Assembly: GCF_012223425.1 (NCBI RefSeq)
Contig: NZ_CP038799.1
Location: forward strand, 3,580,249-3,644,248
Source: Mycolicibacterium frederiksbergense
Lineage (GTDB): Bacteria > Actinomycetota > Actinomycetes > Mycobacteriales > Mycobacteriaceae
DNA length: 64,000 bases
Direction of reading: 5' to 3'
Part shown: piece after piece, positions 25,838 through 34,994 of the stretch
Layout of the letters: every line of letters starts with the position of its first letter
Numbering within the stretch: position 1 is the stretch's first letter
Translations under genes and position numbers: made by a program
Notes under the pieces: generated by a model
Seen by the model: the letters and a program-made list of their open reading frames with translations, nothing else
The model's database searches: none
Told to the model about the DNA's origin: nothing

Positions 25838-27523
25838 ATGAGCACCAACACCGATCTGTATCGCGCCGCCCGCGACCACCTTGTCGCCGTGATCAGCGAC
25901 TATGACAAGGCGGTCGGCACTTTTGCGTGGCCGGACATCACCGGAAACTTCAACTGGGCGATCGACTGGTTCGACGTCATCGCGGCGGGCAACGACCGCA
26001 CTGCGCTGTGGATCGTCGAGGAGGACGGCACCGAGACGAAGGTGAGCTTCGCCGAGATGGCCGACCGGTCCGCCTCCGTCGCCACCTGGCTGAAATCCCT
26101 CGGTGTCGGTAAGGGCGACCGCGTCATCCTGATGCTCGGCAACCAGGTCGAACTGTGGGAGGCCATGCTCGCGGTGGCCAAGCTGGGCGCGGTGGTCATG
26201 CCGACCACCGGTGCGTTGGGGCCCGCCGACCTGGCCGACCGCATCGACCGTGGCGGGGCCGGGTTCGTCATCGCCAACGCCGCCGACGCGCTGAAGTTCG
26301 ACGAGGTGCCCGGCGACTACGTCCGCATCGCGGTGGGGGACCACGCCGGGTGGCACCGCTACGCCGACGCCTACGACGTCACTCCGCAGCGCTTCGAGAC
26401 CGTCACCAGCGTCCAGGATCCGCTGCTGGTGTACTTCACCTCCGGCACCACCAGCCGGCCCAAGCTCGTCGAGCATTCCCAGGTGTCCTACCCGGTGGGC
26501 CACATGTCCACGATGGCCTGGATCGGGGTCACCCCCGGCGATGTGCACTTGGCCATCAGCTCGCCCGGATGGGCCAAGCACGCCTGGAGCTGCTTCTTCG
26601 CCCCGTGGATCGCCGAGGCGACGATCTTCGTCTACAACTACGCACGCTTCGACGCCGCGAGCCTGCTGCACCAGATCCGGCGCGCCGGGGTCAACACCTT
26701 CTGCGCGCCGCCGACGGTGTGGCGGATGCTCATCCAGTCCGACCTGGGCGCCAAACCCGAAGGGCTGCGCGAGATCCTGGGCGCCGGTGAGCCGCTCAAC
26801 CCCGAGGTCATCACCGCCGTCGAACGCGCCTGGGGGCTGACCATCAGGGATGGATTCGGGCAGACCGAAACCACCCTGCAGGTGGGCAACACCCCGGGCC
26901 AAACGGTCAAGGCCGGCTCGATGGGCCGCCCGATGCCCGGCGTTCCGGTGGTGCTCGTGGACCCGCTCACCGGGGAACTCGCCGACGAGGGGGAGATCTG
27001 CCTTGATCTGAGTACCCGCCCGGTGAACCTGATGACCGGCTACCTCGGCGACCCGAAACGCAATGACGCCGTGATGCACGGCGGGTACTACCACACCGGC
27101 GATGTCGCCAGCCGGGACAGCGATGGGTACATCACCTACATCGGCCGCACCGACGACGTCTTCAAGTCCAGTGACTACAAGGTCTCACCGTTCGAGCTGG
27201 AGAGCGTGCTGATCGAACATCCCGCGGTGGTGGAGGCCGCCGTCGTCCCGCAACCACACGACACCCGGCTGGCGATCCCGAAAGCCTATGTCGCCCTTGC
27301 CGACGGCTGGAACGCCGACTCCGGTACCGCCCGCGCCATCATGGAGTACGCCCGCGATCACCTCGCCCCGTACCTGAAGGTGCGCCGGGTCGAGTTCTTC
27401 GAGCTGCCCAAGACCATTTCCGGCAAGATCCGGCGCGTCGAACTGCGCACGCGCGAGGATGAAGCGCACCGGTCGGGCACCCCGATCGACACCGAGCACC
27501 GCTACGAGGATCTGGTGGACTAG
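25838..27523 (+). CDS. Acyl-CoA synthetase, AMP-forming (first of pair)
   Basis: 561 aa ANL-superfamily enzyme. The phosphate loop is YFTSGTTSRPKLVEHS, where the usual TGxPK is SRPK as in medium-chain ACSM-like enzymes; A5-type motif DGFGQTETTL; hinge region YITYIGRTDDVFKSSDYKV; C-terminal catalytic Lys in PKTISGKIRRVELR. It activates a carboxylate to acyl-AMP and then acyl-CoA. The stop overlaps the next gene's GTG by one base (TAGTG), so both synthetases are co-translated. Confidence 0.87.
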   Translation: MSTNTDLYRAARDHLVAVISDYDKAVGTFAWPDITGNFNWAIDWFDVIAAGNDRTALWIVEEDGTETKVSFAEMADRSASVATWLKSLGVGKGDRVILMLGNQVELWEAMLAVAKLGAVVMPTTGALGPADLADRIDRGGAGFVIANAADALKFDEVPGDYVRIAVGDHAGWHRYADAYDVTPQRFETVTSVQDPLLVYFTSGTTSRPKLVEHSQVSYPVGHMSTMAWIGVTPGDVHLAISSPGWAKHAWSCFFAPWIAEATIFVYNYARFDAASLLHQIRRAGVNTFCAPPTVWRMLIQSDLGAKPEGLREILGAGEPLNPEVITAVERAWGLTIRDGFGQTETTLQVGNTPGQTVKAGSMGRPMPGVPVVLVDPLTGELADEGEICLDLSTRPVNLMTGYLGDPKRNDAVMHGGYYHTGDVASRDSDGYITYIGRTDDVFKSSDYKVSPFELESVLIEHPAVVEAAVVPQPHDTRLAIPKAYVALADGWNADSGTARAIMEYARDHLAPYLKVRRVEFFELPKTISGKIRRVELRTREDEAHRSGTPIDTEHRYEDLVD

Positions 27524-29157
27524 TGAAAAGTTATGACGCCGGGCCGACGGACGTGCCCATCATCGAAGACACCATCGGCGCGAACTTCGAGCGCACCGCG
27601 GCCGAGCACCCGGACGTCGAGGCGCTCGTCGATGTCGCGCAGGGTCTGCGCTGGACCTACCGCGAACTCAACGACGAGATCGACGTGGTGGCACGGGGAT
27701 TGCTGGGCCGCGGGATCGCCAAGGGCGACCGGGTGGGTATCTGGTCGCCCAACCGGGCCGAGTGGACCATCGTGCAGTACGCGACGGCCAAGGTCGGCGC
27801 CATCCTGGTCAACATCAACCCGGCCTACCGCACCCACGAGCTGGGCTACGTGCTCAACCAATCAGGGGTCCGGATGCTCATCTCGGCCACCGAATTCAAG
27901 ACGTCGGACTATGTGACGATGGTCGGTGAGGTACGCGCCGAGGCGCCGGCCCTGACCGAGGTGATCTTCCTGGGCACCGAGGACTGGGCGGCGCTGCGGG
28001 CCGCCGCGGTCCCCGAAAGCGCGCTGCGGGACCGGCAGGCCACGCTGGCCAACACCGACCCGATCAACATCCAGTACACCTCGGGCACAACGGGTTTTCC
28101 GAAGGGTGCGACGCTGTCGCACCGCAACATCCTCAACAACGGCTTCTTCGTCACCGAGGGCATCAACCTCGAACCCGGGGACCGGCTGTGCATTCCGGTG
28201 CCGTTCTATCACTGCTTCGGCATGGTGATGGGCAACCTCGGCTGCACCACCCACGGTGTCACCATGGTGATCCCCGCACCCGGCTTCGAACCCGGCGTCA
28301 CCCTGGAAACCATTGAGGCCGAACGCTGTACCGGCGTGTACGGGGTGCCGACGATGTTCATCGCCATGCAGAACCACCCGAGTTTCCCCGAACGTGACCT
28401 GTCGAGTCTGCGGACCGGCGTCATGGCCGGCGCGGTGTGCCCGATCGAGGTGATGAAGCACTGCATCAACGATATGCACATGGCCGAGGTGGCCATCGCC
28501 TACGGCATGACCGAGACCTCGCCGGTGTCGTGCCAGACCCTGCACGATGACGATCTGGAACGCCGCACCGCGACCATCGGCCGTGCGCACCCGCACGTCG
28601 AGGTGAAGATCATCGACCCCGAGACCGGCGAGGTCGTGGAACGCGGGCAGCCCGGCGAGTTCTGCACCAAAGGCTATTCGGTGATGCTCGGCTATTGGGA
28701 AGGGCGCGGGGAACCCGCCGCGACCGGAGGTCGCAAATACAACACCGAAGCGATCGACGAGGATGGCTGGATGCACACCGGCGATCTCGCGGTCATGCGG
28801 GAGGACGGCTACTGCACCATCGTCGGGCGCATCAAGGACATGGTGATCCGTGGCGGTGAGAACGTCTATCCCCGCGAGGTCGAGGAATTCCTCTACAGCC
28901 ATCCCGGGATCGAGGACGCCCAGGTGATCGGCGTGCCCGATGCGAAGTACGGCGAGGAGATCTGCGTCTGGATCAAGATGAAGCCCGGCGCCGAACCGTT
29001 GAACGTCGACGCCGTCCGGGAATTCGCGCAGGGCCGGTTGGCGCATTACAAGATCCCGCGGTACGTGCACCTGGTCGAGGAATTCCCGATGACCGTCACC
29101 GGCAAGATCCGCAAGGTGCAGATGCGTGAGGAGAGCGTACAGATCCTGGGCCTGTAG
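27523..29157 (+). CDS. Fatty-acid-CoA ligase (FadD-type, second of pair)
   Basis: 544 aa. P-loop IQYTSGTTGFPKGATLSHRN, AYGMTETSPVS, HTGDLAVMREDGYCTIVGRI, IRGGENVYPREVEEFLY and catalytic Lys in FPMTVTGKIRKVQMRE. It makes acyl-CoA from fatty acids; chain length is unknown. It resembles FadD35-like proteins, but I do not assign a symbol. The GTG start overlaps the preceding TAG. Two synthetases in one operon suggest different substrates from one pathway. Confidence 0.88.
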   Translation: MKSYDAGPTDVPIIEDTIGANFERTAAEHPDVEALVDVAQGLRWTYRELNDEIDVVARGLLGRGIAKGDRVGIWSPNRAEWTIVQYATAKVGAILVNINPAYRTHELGYVLNQSGVRMLISATEFKTSDYVTMVGEVRAEAPALTEVIFLGTEDWAALRAAAVPESALRDRQATLANTDPINIQYTSGTTGFPKGATLSHRNILNNGFFVTEGINLEPGDRLCIPVPFYHCFGMVMGNLGCTTHGVTMVIPAPGFEPGVTLETIEAERCTGVYGVPTMFIAMQNHPSFPERDLSSLRTGVMAGAVCPIEVMKHCINDMHMAEVAIAYGMTETSPVSCQTLHDDDLERRTATIGRAHPHVEVKIIDPETGEVVERGQPGEFCTKGYSVMLGYWEGRGEPAATGGRKYNTEAIDEDGWMHTGDLAVMREDGYCTIVGRIKDMVIRGGENVYPREVEEFLYSHPGIEDAQVIGVPDAKYGEEICVWIKMKPGAEPLNVDAVREFAQGRLAHYKIPRYVHLVEEFPMTVTGKIRKVQMREESVQILGL

Positions 29158-29206
29158 AAGCGTCGTTCCCGCTGCGCCGAGGCCGCACTGCTGGAAGAGT
29201 TGATCC

Positions 29207-29596
29207 ATGGCACTGTGTGGGCGGCGGCTCTGCGCGGTGCTCGCCGTGCTCTCGGCGGTGCTGCACCTGACGATGCTCGGCCACGCGAGAAGTGCCGTGG
29301 TGGCCGTGCTGATCGCGGCCATGGCATCGGTCTGCCTGTTCTGCGGGTACGAACTGTGGCGCGCCGGGTCGATCCGCATCTGGTGTCTGGTCGGGGTGAT
29401 GAGCCTGGCCATGGTGGCGGCGCACCTGTCGCTACCGGGACACCGGCACGCCGAACAACCGGCCATCTCCGGTCCGCCGGCCGAGTCGATGAGCATGCTG
29501 ATGGGGGTGGCCACCACGGTGTCACTGGCCGAGGCCGTCATCGCCGCCGCGGTGCTCTGGGTGGTGACCCGACGCCGTGCGGCCGGGCTGCTCTGA
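29207..29596 (+). CDS. Small four-TM membrane protein, unknown
   Basis: 129 aa with four hydrophobic stretches (about residues 8-25, 30-46, 56-75, 96-120) joined by short polar loops with several His (HRHAEQP). The family is not recognised. It lies 49 bp after the FadD gene and 21 bp before the rhomboid gene. Codon use fits the neighbourhood, while the longer overlapping frame in this region does not look protein-like. Confidence 0.6.
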   Translation: MALCGRRLCAVLAVLSAVLHLTMLGHARSAVVAVLIAAMASVCLFCGYELWRAGSIRIWCLVGVMSLAMVAAHLSLPGHRHAEQPAISGPPAESMSMLMGVATTVSLAEAVIAAAVLWVVTRRRAAGLL

Positions 29597-29605
29597 GGCA
29601 TCGGC

Positions 29606-29611
29606 CAGAAT
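29606..29611 (+). promoter_or_regulatory. -10 hexamer of the rhomboid gene
   Basis: CAGAAT, 6 nt before ATG 29618. It predicts a leaderless transcript. Confidence 0.35.
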
Positions 29612-29617
29612 GGACGC

Positions 29618-30496
29618 ATGAGCTACCCGCCGCAGGTGCCCCCGCAGGCCGCCCCGGTCTGCTACCGCCATCCCGGTCGCCAGACCTACGTCCAGTGCAC
29701 CCGCTGCGGGCGCTACATCTGCGGGGACTGCATGATCTCCGCGGCGGTGGGCCACCAGTGCCCCGAATGTGTGGCGGCGGGAGCGGCCACCATCCGGCCC
29801 ACGCAGGGGCGGTTCGGTGGCAAGGTGGCCACCGACAAACCGTTGGTGACCTACACGTTGATCGGGATCAACGTGCTGATGTTCGTGTTGCAGATGGCTT
29901 CGGGTCAGCTGGAGAACAGCCTGGCGCTGTGGCCACCGGCGGTCGCCGACGGACAGTACTACCGCCTGGTGACCTCGGCCTTCATGCACTACGGCATCAC
30001 CCACATCCTGTTCAACATGTGGGCGCTGTACGTGGTCGGTCCGTCGCTGGAGCAACTGCTGGGCCGGCTGCGGTTCGGCGCGCTGTACGGGCTCAGCGCA
30101 CTCGGCGGATCGGTGGTGGTGTTCCTCATCTCACCGCTGAACAGCGCGACGGCCGGTGCCTCGGGCGCGGTGTTCGGCCTCTTCGGTGCCATCTTCGTGG
30201 TGTCGCGCCGGCTGAACCTCGATGTCCGCTGGGTGGTGGGTCTGATCGTGCTGAACGTGGTCATCACCTTCGCCGCACCGTTGTTGGGTGCCGGGGCGAT
30301 CAGCTGGCAGGGCCATCTCGGAGGCCTGGCCACCGGAGCGCTGGTCGCGGCCGGGTTCGTCTACGCGCCGAAAGCGCAGCGCAACCTGATCCAGGGGGGT
30401 GTGACGGTCGCGCTGCTGGCGCTGTTCACGGTGCTCATCTGGTGGCGGGCCGACCAGTTGTTGACGATGTTCGGCGGCTACCTGAACCTGAGCTGA
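29618..30496 (+). CDS. Rhomboid intramembrane serine protease
   Basis: 292 aa. A cytosolic N-terminal zinc-finger-like motif (CYRHPGRQTYVQCTRCGRY, then CGDC and CPEC) precedes six or more TM segments. The catalytic dyad is visible: Ser182 in GASGAVFGLFG and His233 in WQGHLGGLATG, with the HILFNMWALY oxyanion region about residue 129. It cleaves TM substrates within the membrane; substrates are unknown. The B-box-like zinc finger is a common actinobacterial rhomboid extension. Confidence 0.9.
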   Translation: MSYPPQVPPQAAPVCYRHPGRQTYVQCTRCGRYICGDCMISAAVGHQCPECVAAGAATIRPTQGRFGGKVATDKPLVTYTLIGINVLMFVLQMASGQLENSLALWPPAVADGQYYRLVTSAFMHYGITHILFNMWALYVVGPSLEQLLGRLRFGALYGLSALGGSVVVFLISPLNSATAGASGAVFGLFGAIFVVSRRLNLDVRWVVGLIVLNVVITFAAPLLGAGAISWQGHLGGLATGALVAAGFVYAPKAQRNLIQGGVTVALLALFTVLIWWRADQLLTMFGGYLNLS

Positions 30497-30516
30497 GTCT
30501 GTGCTGAGATTGGGCG

Positions 30517-31182
30517 GTGTCAGCCGCAGTCTCTGAACCAGAGCCCGAACCGGCGGTCAGCGCCCGCGCCATCACCATGCGCGGGCCCTGGGGGCCGGTG
30601 TACGGCCCCATCGATCTGGATGTCGACAGCGGCGGGGTCACCGCGCTGATCCATCCGGCCGGCACCGGGCGCACCGCGCTGCTGCTGACGCTGGCCGGGC
30701 GGATGCGGCCGATCTCGGGCACGGTCACGGTGTTCGGCCACTCCGACGCCCGCAATATCTTCGCGGTATCGGCGCTGGCCAATATCGACCAACTGGACAA
30801 GATCGCCGAGTCTGTCACGGTCCGCGACCTCATCACCGAGCAGTTGCGTTGGGACGCACCGTGGTACCGGTTCATCGGGCAGGCGTCGGCAACCGACCTC
30901 GCCGACATCTGCGCGAGCACCTTCGGCGACGTCGCGCTGCCGGACCTGGGCGCGTACTTCGACCAGATCGGTGAACTCGCCCAGGTGTTGTTGCGGATTG
31001 CGCTGGCCAACACGGGGACACCGCCGCTGTTGGTGGTCGGCGATCTGGACGGCATCACCGACGACGGCAACCGCGCCGTCGTGCTGGAGCGTCTCAATGC
31101 GTTGGGGGAGGACCAGACGGTGATCACCACATCGGCCAATGCTGTCCCCGGAGCCCGTGCCCAGATTTCTATGGAGAGTTGA
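30517..31182 (+). CDS. Degenerate ABC-type ATPase partner of YhgE/Pip protein
   Basis: 221 aa with the layout of an ABC nucleotide-binding domain, but key residues are altered. The Walker A position reads HPAGTGRTALL, with Arg52 replacing the invariant Lys. The signature region is IGELAQVLLRIALA with no LSGGQ, and the Walker B-like LLVVGDLDGITD lacks the catalytic Glu. It is probably unable to hydrolyse ATP normally and may be a structural or regulatory subunit. It lies 6 nt before the Pip-like membrane gene and is surely co-transcribed. Confidence 0.7.
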   Translation: MSAAVSEPEPEPAVSARAITMRGPWGPVYGPIDLDVDSGGVTALIHPAGTGRTALLLTLAGRMRPISGTVTVFGHSDARNIFAVSALANIDQLDKIAESVTVRDLITEQLRWDAPWYRFIGQASATDLADICASTFGDVALPDLGAYFDQIGELAQVLLRIALANTGTPPLLVVGDLDGITDDGNRAVVLERLNALGEDQTVITTSANAVPGARAQISMES

Positions 31183-31188
31183 GTAGCC

Positions 31189-33195
31189 ATGCTTGCCGGA
31201 ATGTCGCTGGGCACCGACCTGAAACGATTCTCCCGCGGGGCGATGCCACGCATCGCGCTGGTCACCGTGGTGCTGATGCCGCTGCTGTACGGCGCCATGT
31301 ACCTGTGGGCGTTCTGGAATCCGTTCGACGCGGTGAACAAGGTGCCGGTGGCGCTGGTCAACGAGGACACCGGCACCGTCGTCGACGGTAAGAAACTCGA
31401 CGCCGGCGCGCAGGTTGCCGACGCCCTGGTGGATTCGGGTCAACTGCAACTGCACCAGGTCTCGGCCGCCGAGGCCGCCGACGGGGTGAGCAGCGGCAGG
31501 TACTACTTCTCGGTGACGCTGCCGCAGGACTTCAGCGCCGATGTCGCCTCGCCGTCCGGCGAGGCACCGCAGCAGGCGCGCATCGACTTCACGTTCAACG
31601 ATGCCAACAACTATCTGGGATCGATCATCGGGCAGAACGCCGCCCGCGAGGTGATCAACCAGGTCAACGCGAGCATCGGGCAGCGCACCCTGGAAACCGT
31701 GCTGACCGGGCTGACCGACGCCGGTGACGGCCTGGTCCAGGCCGCCGACGGTGCCCAGCAACTGGCTTCCGGCAACGCCGAGGCCAATGACGGTGCGCAA
31801 CGGCTGGCCTCGGGCGCCGATCAGTTGACCGCCGGACTTGTTGTCGCGCGCGACGGTTCGGCCCAGCTGATGGCCGGAACCCGGCAGCTGGCGACCCGGG
31901 TGGACTCGGCCACCGGCCCGCTGCTGGAGATGCTGGACCGGGTGGGCGGTCTGCAACTCGATCCCGATGAGGTCGGGCTGCTCGCGCAGCGGCTGAGCTC
32001 TGCGGTGCGGTCCACCACCGATCGGATCGCCGCGCTGAACATCGATCAGGTGCAGGCCGCGGCCATCGTCGACCAGGCGCTGGGTCTGCTGCAGACCAAT
32101 CCGGACCCGACGGTGCGCCATGCCGGCGATGTGCTGGCCGGTGCGCAGCGACTGCTGCGCACCAACGGTATCGACCCGGCCACCGATGACGGACTGATCC
32201 GTTTGCGGGACAGCGCGTCCCGGCTGGAAGGCGAACTCGGTGACCCCAACAGCAAGCTGCGGGTGTTCATCACCCGTGCGCTCGACGGTGGCCTGCGCAG
32301 CGATGTCGCCGCCCTCAAGGACGGGGTGGACCGGCTCGACAGCGGGGCGCACCAGCTCAACAGCGGTCTGGTGCAGCTGGCCAACGGCGGCGGTCAACTC
32401 TCCGATGGTGCCACGCAACTGGCCGATGGCACGCAGAAGCTCGCCGATGGCAGCGCCGAACTGGCGAGCAAGCTCAAGGAGGGCTCAGCGCAGGTGCCGT
32501 CGTGGACGCCGCAGCAGCGCACCGACGTTGCCCGGACCCTGGCCGCACCGGTCACCCTGGAGTTGCAGACCGACAACCCGGCCGCCACCTTCGGCACCGG
32601 TTTCGCCCCGTTCTTCCTGCCGCTGGCCCTGTTCATCGGGGCCATGATCATCTGGATGTTGTTGAAGCCCATGCAGTCCCGGCCGATCGTGCACGGCCTG
32701 GGTGCGCTGCGGGTGGTACTGGCCTCATACTGGCCCGCGCTGCTGATCGTGGTCTGCCAGGTCTCGGTGATGTATGTGGTGGTGCATTTCGGGGTCGGGC
32801 TCCAGGCCAAATATCCGCTGGCGACGGTGGCGTTCCTGCTGCTGATCGGCGCGACGTTCCTGGCCATCATCCAGGCGTTCAACGCGCTGTTCGGGGTGTC
32901 GGTGGGGCGCGTGGTGACCCTCGCCTTCCTGATGCTGCAACTGGTGTCGGCGGGCGGCATCTATCCGGTGGAGACGACGGCCAAACCCTTCCAGATACTG
33001 CATCCGTTCGACCCGATGACCTACGCCGTCAACGGGTTACGGCAGACCATCGCCGGCGGGTTCGACTCCCGGATGGTGGTCGCGGTTGCGGTGCTCGTCG
33101 GACTGCTTACCGTAGCGCTGGCCGCCAGTTCGTGGGCCGCGCGCCGCGACCGGCAGTACACGATGGAGAGGCTGAATCCGCCGATCGAGGTTTAG
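31189..33195 (+). CDS. YhgE/Pip-type membrane protein
   Basis: 668 aa. One N-terminal TM (about residues 20-42), a large extracytoplasmic domain to about 460 with helical glycine-spaced repeats (LASGADQLTAGLV, LNSGLVQLANGGGQLSDGA, LADGTQKLADGSAELA), then about five C-terminal TM segments of the ABC-2 permease type. This is the phage-infection-protein/YhgE architecture, related to ABC-2 exporters and to type VII accessory proteins such as EsaA. It is coupled to the degenerate ATPase; the transported or scaffolded partner is unknown. Confidence 0.85.
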   Translation: MLAGMSLGTDLKRFSRGAMPRIALVTVVLMPLLYGAMYLWAFWNPFDAVNKVPVALVNEDTGTVVDGKKLDAGAQVADALVDSGQLQLHQVSAAEAADGVSSGRYYFSVTLPQDFSADVASPSGEAPQQARIDFTFNDANNYLGSIIGQNAAREVINQVNASIGQRTLETVLTGLTDAGDGLVQAADGAQQLASGNAEANDGAQRLASGADQLTAGLVVARDGSAQLMAGTRQLATRVDSATGPLLEMLDRVGGLQLDPDEVGLLAQRLSSAVRSTTDRIAALNIDQVQAAAIVDQALGLLQTNPDPTVRHAGDVLAGAQRLLRTNGIDPATDDGLIRLRDSASRLEGELGDPNSKLRVFITRALDGGLRSDVAALKDGVDRLDSGAHQLNSGLVQLANGGGQLSDGATQLADGTQKLADGSAELASKLKEGSAQVPSWTPQQRTDVARTLAAPVTLELQTDNPAATFGTGFAPFFLPLALFIGAMIIWMLLKPMQSRPIVHGLGALRVVLASYWPALLIVVCQVSVMYVVVHFGVGLQAKYPLATVAFLLLIGATFLAIIQAFNALFGVSVGRVVTLAFLMLQLVSAGGIYPVETTAKPFQILHPFDPMTYAVNGLRQTIAGGFDSRMVVAVAVLVGLLTVALAASSWAARRDRQYTMERLNPPIEV

Positions 33196-33599
33196 CGGCG
33201 CAGCGCCAGCGCGCCCGGGCCGGTGAAGACCAGCAGCGCGAAGATGAAGCTGTACAGCGCGGCGGTCTCGCCGCCGTTGTCGATGGGCCAGAAGCCGTCC
33301 GGGAAGTGCTTCCAGAAGTAGGCGACCGCCATCACTCCCGAGGAGATGAACGCGGACACCCGGGTGAGGACGCCGGCCGCGATGAGCAGGCCGAACACCA
33401 CTTCCAGCAGGCCCGCCCACCAGCTCGGCCAGGCGCCGACGGCGACGGTCGATGCGCTGGGGAAGCCGAACAGTTTGATCGTGCCGTGCATGGCGAACAT
33501 CAGGCCGACGAGGATCCGGAACACGCCCAGCGCGATGGGCGCCTTGGCTGTCAGCGGATCCTGAAATCGCGTGACGGTGTCGTTGATGGATGTGGACAT
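33192..33599 (-). CDS. DoxX-family membrane protein (copy 1)
   Basis: 135 aa, four TM segments, DoxX signature GVFRILVGLMFAMHGTIKLF and PDGFWPIDNGGETAALYSF. Members in mycobacteria form a membrane complex with SodA and a thiosulfate sulfurtransferase-type protein linked to redox stress. The stop interlocks with the Pip gene (TTAG). A close paralogue lies 75 bp upstream. Confidence 0.83.
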   Translation of the reverse strand: MSTSINDTVTRFQDPLTAKAPIALGVFRILVGLMFAMHGTIKLFGFPSASTVAVGAWPSWWAGLLEVVFGLLIAAGVLTRVSAFISSGVMAVAYFWKHFPDGFWPIDNGGETAALYSFIFALLVFTGPGALALRR

Positions 33600-33674
33600 G
33601 CGTCAGATGTTGGCACGCACGTACCGGAATGTGGGGGCTACGTCCGGGACCCAGAGATATTGCGTTTCAGTCAA

Positions 33675-34085
33675 TTAGCGGCGCGACACGGCGAGCGACC
33701 CGGGGCCGATGAACACCAGCAGCAAGAAGATGAAGCAGTACAGCACCGCACTCTCGCCACCGTTGTCGATGGGCCAGAAGCCGTCCGGGAAATGTCGCCA
33801 GAAATAGGCGACCGCCATCATGCCGGAGGCGACGAACGCGGCCACCCTGGTGACCAGGCCGACCGTGATGAGCAGGCCGAGCACGATCTCGAGCACGCCG
33901 GCCCACCACGCCGGCCAGGTGCCGAACGCCACCGGGGTACCACTGGGAAAGGCGAACAGTTTCGCGGTTCCGTGCATGGCGAACATCAGGCCGACGAGAA
34001 TCCGGAAGATGCCCAGGGCGACACCGGAGTTCGACGTCAGACGTGCGTCGAGCGCCGATGTCGAGCGAACGGTGGAGGTGGGCAT
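33675..34085 (-). CDS. DoxX-family membrane protein (copy 2)
   Basis: 136 aa, roughly two-thirds identical by eye to the preceding paralogue (FRILVGLMFAMHGTAKLF, FPDGFWPIDNGGESAVLY). The start at 34085 follows AAAGGG about 9 nt upstream and gives the same length as copy 1; the longer ATG at 34112 is less likely. A recent tandem duplication. Confidence 0.82.
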   Translation of the reverse strand: MPTSTVRSTSALDARLTSNSGVALGIFRILVGLMFAMHGTAKLFAFPSGTPVAFGTWPAWWAGVLEIVLGLLITVGLVTRVAAFVASGMMAVAYFWRHFPDGFWPIDNGGESAVLYCFIFLLLVFIGPGSLAVSRR

Positions 34086-34214
34086 GGTCTTCGACCCTTT
34101 CGGTAGCGGCACGGACTGCTGTCTGGACCAAGTCTTCTGGCTGGACGCGCGCGCAGGGCCACTCTCATAGACGATTCACATGTTGGAGCGGGTGACCCCG
34201 CGGCGGGCAGCGGC

Positions 34215-34220
34215 GACAAT
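34215..34220 (+). promoter_or_regulatory. -10 hexamer of the TrcR/TcrX-like system
   Basis: GACAAT, 6 nt before GTG 34227. It predicts a leaderless mRNA. Confidence 0.4.
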
Positions 34221-34226
34221 GGTCCG

Positions 34227-34994
34227 GTGACGTCCGCACCGACCGATGGCCAGGGGCCGCGCCGAGCCATCCTCGGACAGCTACCGCGGATGTACCGTGC
34301 TGACGGTTCACCGATCCGGGTGCTGCTCGTCGATGACGAGCGCGCGCTGACCAACCTGGTCAGGATGGCCCTGCAGTACGAGGGCTGGGATATCGACGTC
34401 GCCCATGACGCCGCCGAGGCCGTCGCCAAATACCGTGCCGCCACCCCGGATCTGCTGGTTCTCGACATCATGCTGCCCGATACCGATGGCCTCGGTGTGC
34501 TCGCCCAGATCCGCGAATCGGACACCTACACCCCGACGTTGTTCCTCACCGCCCGCGATTCGGTGGCCGACCGGGTCAACGGGCTGACCGCCGGGGGCGA
34601 CGACTACATGACCAAACCGTTCTCACTCGAAGAACTCGTCGCCCGGCTACGCGGATTGCTGCGGCGCACCGCCTATCTGACCCCCGCCGAGGACGAGACG
34701 TTGACCGTCGGTGACCTGTGCCTCGATGTGGCCAGCCGGGCGGTGACCCGCGGCGGCGAGGCGATCGCTCTGACCTCCACCGAGTTCGACCTGCTGCGAT
34801 TCATGATGCACAATCCACGACGAGCGTTGGGCCGCAACGAGATACTGCAGCACGTGTGGGACTACGACTTCGGCGGCAAGACCAGCATCGTCGATCTCTA
34901 CGTGTCCTATCTGCGCAAGAAGCTCGACACCGACCGCGAACCGATGATCCACACCGTGCGTGGTGTCGGCTACCTCCTGCGCGCCGCGCCATGA
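34227..34994 (+). CDS. OmpR-family response regulator (TrcR/TcrX-like)
   Basis: 255 aa. Receiver with VLLVDDERAL, phospho-acceptor Asp80 (LLVLDIMLPDTDG) and MTKPFSLEEL; winged helix LTSTEFDLLRFMMHN, SIVDLYVSYLRKKLD and HTVRGVGYLLRA. An N-terminal extension of about 30 residues precedes the receiver. It overlaps its kinase by ATGA. Length is close to TrcR, while the receiver resembles TcrX; I cannot decide between them. Confidence 0.87.
   Translation: MTSAPTDGQGPRRAILGQLPRMYRADGSPIRVLLVDDERALTNLVRMALQYEGWDIDVAHDAAEAVAKYRAATPDLLVLDIMLPDTDGLGVLAQIRESDTYTPTLFLTARDSVADRVNGLTAGGDDYMTKPFSLEELVARLRGLLRRTAYLTPAEDETLTVGDLCLDVASRAVTRGGEAIALTSTEFDLLRFMMHNPRRALGRNEILQHVWDYDFGGKTSIVDLYVSYLRKKLDTDREPMIHTVRGVGYLLRAAP

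Noticed and set aside
29200..30507. 435-codon plus-strand frame across the small membrane protein and rhomboid genes
   Set aside because: Overlaps the clear rhomboid frame in another phase and has no domain signature.
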